From Eubacteriales Family XIII. Incertae Sedis bacterium (GTDB lineage Bacteria; Bacillota; Clostridia; Peptostreptococcales; Anaerovoracaceae), in contig JAITAX010000201.1 in NCBI GenBank assembly GCA_031283865.1, positions 1 through 8,160 of the forward strand: a DNA stretch of 8,160 nucleotides. The letters run 5' to 3'. Positions within the stretch are counted from its first letter, which is position 1, and each line of letters starts with the position of its first letter. Below the pieces are notes generated by a model. It did not search any database. It saw nothing but the letters and a program-made list of their open reading frames with translations, and was not told the DNA's origin. The position numbers and the translations under genes were made by a program. Of the stretch, positions 6,578 to 8,160 are shown in pieces.

Positions 6578-6919
6578 TCAACCCGGCGGCCAAAGCAGGC
6601 GGCGCTTGCCGAGCAGATGAAAATGCAGGTGCTTCACGGTCTGCATACCGTCCTCGCCGCAGTTGTTCACAAGGCGATAGCCGTTTTCGAGGCCCAGGTG
6701 CGCGGCGATCTCTTTCACCTTTACGAGCAGATGTCCGAGCAGCGCGGCGTCGCCGTCCGCCGCCGCGTCGAGCGATTCAATATGCCTTTTCGGGATGAGC
6801 AGCACATGGACGGGCGCCTGCGGCTCGAGATCGTGAAAGCACAGGATCCGGTCGTCCTCGTAGGCGACGTTTGCGGGGATGTCCCCGCTTGCGATCTTGC
6901 AGAAGATACATTCGGACAT
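6578..6919 (-). CDS. HIT family (HinT-type) nucleotide hydrolase
   Basis: This 113-residue histidine triad protein matches the usual HinT length (about 110-120). Family members hydrolyse purine nucleoside phosphoramidates and acyl-adenylates; the physiological substrate here is unknown. CIFCKIASGDIPA (4-16) carries the Cys4-x2-Cys7 pair that binds structural zinc in many bacterial members. PVHVLLIPKRHIESL (36-50) is the conserved central strand-turn-helix. The active site is QTVKHLHFHLLG with His97, His99 and His101, where His99 should be the nucleophile by comparison with HINT1. The C-terminus WPPG is the classic HinT ending. The start ATG at 6919 has AAGGAAG roughly 10-12 nt upstream, somewhat far but acceptable. 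The gene lies between mtaB and the M24 peptidase. In many clostridial genomes this gene also follows mtaB, but rpsU often comes next and is not seen here. Confidence 0.95.
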   Translation of the reverse strand: MSECIFCKIASGDIPANVAYEDDRILCFHDLEPQAPVHVLLIPKRHIESLDAAADGDAALLGHLLVKVKEIAAHLGLENGYRLVNNCGEDGMQTVKHLHFHLLGKRRLLWPPG

Positions 6920-6939
6920 TTAAGATACACTTCCTTTCC

Positions 6940-6958
6940 GTATAGGATTCTGTATAGG
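6940..6958 (-). repeat. Two direct copies of CCTATAC before the HIT gene
   Basis: The minus strand carries CCTATAC at 6958-6952 and again at 6946-6940, a 12-nt period, in an AT-richer pocket of an otherwise very GC-rich gap. Either copy could supply a -10-like TATAC sequence, but no matching -35 box was found at 16-18 nt. It may be a tandem regulator site or chance. Confidence 0.3.
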
Positions 6959-6963
6959 GCGCG

Positions 6964-7003
6964 CCTGCGCACCGCGACAGCACCGTGCCGCACCGCGCGC
7001 AGG
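6964..7003 (-). other. GC-rich inverted repeat between mtaB and the HIT gene
   Basis: The arms are CCTGCGC and GCGCAGG on the minus strand, 26 nt apart. They extend inward by one G-U and one C-G pair to a 9-bp stem, and the loop contains a smaller GTG/CAC hairpin. There is no following T-tract, so an intrinsic terminator of standard form is not supported. It could be a Rho-type or processing structure at the 3' end of mtaB. Confidence 0.4.
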
Positions 7004-7032
7004 ACCCGAGGCGAAGCGCGAACCGGCGCGCG

Positions 7033-8160
7033 TTACAGCATTTCGCCGCGCAAGGCGTCCCCCTCTGCGGCCGACAGTCTGACGCGCACGAAACCGCCGC
7101 CCGGCGATGCCTCGCCCGCGAACAGGACGCGCAGACCGTTCTCCGTCAGGCCCGACAACAAGCCCGTCTTGGGATCCCTGTGCTCCGGCAGCACGCTGCG
7201 GACGCTGCCGAGGTTGCGCCGCAGAAAGGCGGCGGCGGAGCGCTCCCCCGCGCGCAGCAGCCTCTCCCCGCGCGCCGCTTTCAACTCGGACGCCAACTGC
7301 CCAGGCATGGAGGCCGCGGCAACGCCCGCGCGTTTCGAAAAGCGAAACACATGCACGTGCGAAAAGTCCACCGCCTCGAGCAGACTGAGGCTCTCATCGA
7401 AATCCGCTTCCGTTTCCCCGGGAAAACCCGCGATGATGTCCGTGCTGAGTCCGTAGGCCGGATCCCGCGCCCTGAGTACGCGGACCAGCTCCAGATAGTC
7501 CTCGCGCGTGTAGCCCCTGCGCATGGCCGCAAGCACGCGCGTGCTGCCGCTCTGCACGGAGAGATGCAGCGAGGGGCAGAGCTTTTCATACGCGAACAGG
7601 CGCGTCACATAGCGCGCGTCGATCACGGTGGGTTCGAGGGAACCGAGCCTGATGCGAAACTCCCCGTCAAGCGCCGCAAGCCGCGCCACAATCGTATGCA
7701 CACCGCGCTGCGAAGCGTCGCCTGTCTCGGCGCCGTAAAGCGCCGTGTTAACGCCCGTCAGCACGAGTTCCCTGTAGCCGTTTTCGAGCAGGATCCTCGC
7801 TTCCGCAACGATTTCATCCGCCGGCCTGCTGCGCGCGGGGCCGCGCGCGTAGGGGATCACGCAGTACGCGCAGCGGCGGTCGCAGCCGTCCTGTATCTTG
7901 ATATAGGCGCGCGTCCGCGATTCCATGCCCGCGACGCCCGCGCGCGCGTCGAAGTCCGCGCCGAAAGGCCGCAGCTCCGCGCGTTTTTCCCTGTCGCGCG
8001 CGAAAGCCGCCACAAGCTCCGGCAAGCGCCCCTTTTCCGCGCTGCCGAGAACGATGTCCACTTCCCGCATAGCCGCAGTCTCATGCGGCTTCATCTGCGC
8101 GTAACAACCGACGACGGCGACGACGGCGTCCGGATTGAGACGCCGCGCCCGCCTGATGAG
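7033..8160 (-). CDS. mtaB: tRNA (N6-threonylcarbamoyladenosine(37)-C2)-methylthiotransferase MtaB, 5' end cut by window edge
   Basis: This radical SAM methylthiotransferase converts t6A37 to ms2t6A37 in tRNAs reading ANN codons. The last 375 residues are present, and the reading frame stays open to the right edge. The end of the N-terminal UPF0004 domain is visible as VVAVVGCYAQ, whose cysteine (residue 19 of the fragment) is a ligand of the auxiliary Fe-S cluster. The radical SAM cluster motif is KIQDGCDRRCAYCVIPYARG with Cys93, Cys97 and Cys100. Downstream, VLTGVNTALYG, RLGSLEP, LHLSVQSGS and STDIIAGFPGETEADF are the expected core motifs. The C-terminus (LSGLTENGLRVLFAGE to VRVRLSAAEGDALRGEML) has the form of the small TRAM-like domain. 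MtaB is preferred over MiaB and RimO because of the VGCYAQ and GVNTALYG motifs and the neighbouring HIT gene, but the N-terminus is missing. An internal Met at 8094 is not a start. Gene stop: TAA at 7035-7033. Confidence 0.93.
   Translation of the reverse strand, partial: LIRRARRLNPDAVVAVVGCYAQMKPHETAAMREVDIVLGSAEKGRLPELVAAFARDREKRAELRPFGADFDARAGVAGMESRTRAYIKIQDGCDRRCAYCVIPYARGPARSRPADEIVAEARILLENGYRELVLTGVNTALYGAETGDASQRGVHTIVARLAALDGEFRIRLGSLEPTVIDARYVTRLFAYEKLCPSLHLSVQSGSTRVLAAMRRGYTREDYLELVRVLRARDPAYGLSTDIIAGFPGETEADFDESLSLLEAVDFSHVHVFRFSKRAGVAAASMPGQLASELKAARGERLLRAGERSAAAFLRRNLGSVRSVLPEHRDPKTGLLSGLTENGLRVLFAGEASPGGGFVRVRLSAAEGDALRGEML

Noticed and set aside
1..8160. CRISPR array, tRNA or rRNA gene, insertion sequence or phage module
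   Set aside because: No regularly spaced repeats, tRNA-like T-loop/acceptor arrangement, transposase or integrase motifs were seen; nearly all sequence is accounted for by housekeeping genes.

Overview
The window is one GC-rich stretch (visibly about 60% G+C or more) in which every confident gene lies on the minus strand, so reading runs from right to left. The gene content suggests a high-GC member of the Bacillota (Clostridia-like): an MtaB-type tRNA methylthiotransferase directly followed by a small HIT protein is an order familiar from clostridial genomes, the isoleucyl-tRNA synthetase is of the long type 2 class, and a short AT-rich relic looks like the N-terminus of a Firmicutes ABC-F ribosomal protection protein. 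No tool search was run, so the lineage is an inference.

Right to left: (1) 8160-7033, mtaB, missing its 5' end at the window edge; (2) a 113-nt GC-rich gap with an inverted repeat and two 7-bp direct repeats; (3) 6919-6578, a HIT/HinT-type nucleotide hydrolase; (4) 6563-5850, a short M24 metallopeptidase made of only the Xaa-Pro-peptidase-like catalytic domain, 14 nt behind the HIT gene; (5) a 135-nt AT-rich gap holding a complete 17-codon reading frame with its own ribosome binding site, whose peptide reads like the start of an Lsa/Vga-type ABC-F protein and then stops; (6) 5714-3864, an APC-superfamily amino-acid permease with an unusual C-terminal extension; (7) a near-consensus sigma-70 promoter with a leader of about 100 nt; (8) 3719-597, type 2 ileS; (9) 597-1, rlmN, overlapping ileS by one base and running off the left edge.

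The theme is translation: ms2t6A37 tRNA modification (MtaB), Ile-tRNA charging (IleS) and methylation of 23S rRNA A2503 (RlmN), with an oligopeptide or nucleotide housekeeping pair (M24, HIT) and an amino-acid permease between them. ileS and rlmN form one transcription unit from the strong promoter at 3830-3858. HIT and the M24 peptidase form another tightly spaced pair.

The two observations most worth a second look are the altered catalytic signature of IleRS (G-I-H-H in place of H-x-G-H, an alteration linked to very high mupirocin resistance in type 2 enzymes) and the ABC-F-like mini-ORF in front of the permease. I found no CRISPR array, rRNA, tRNA, insertion sequence or phage gene, and no convincing multi-gene novel system.
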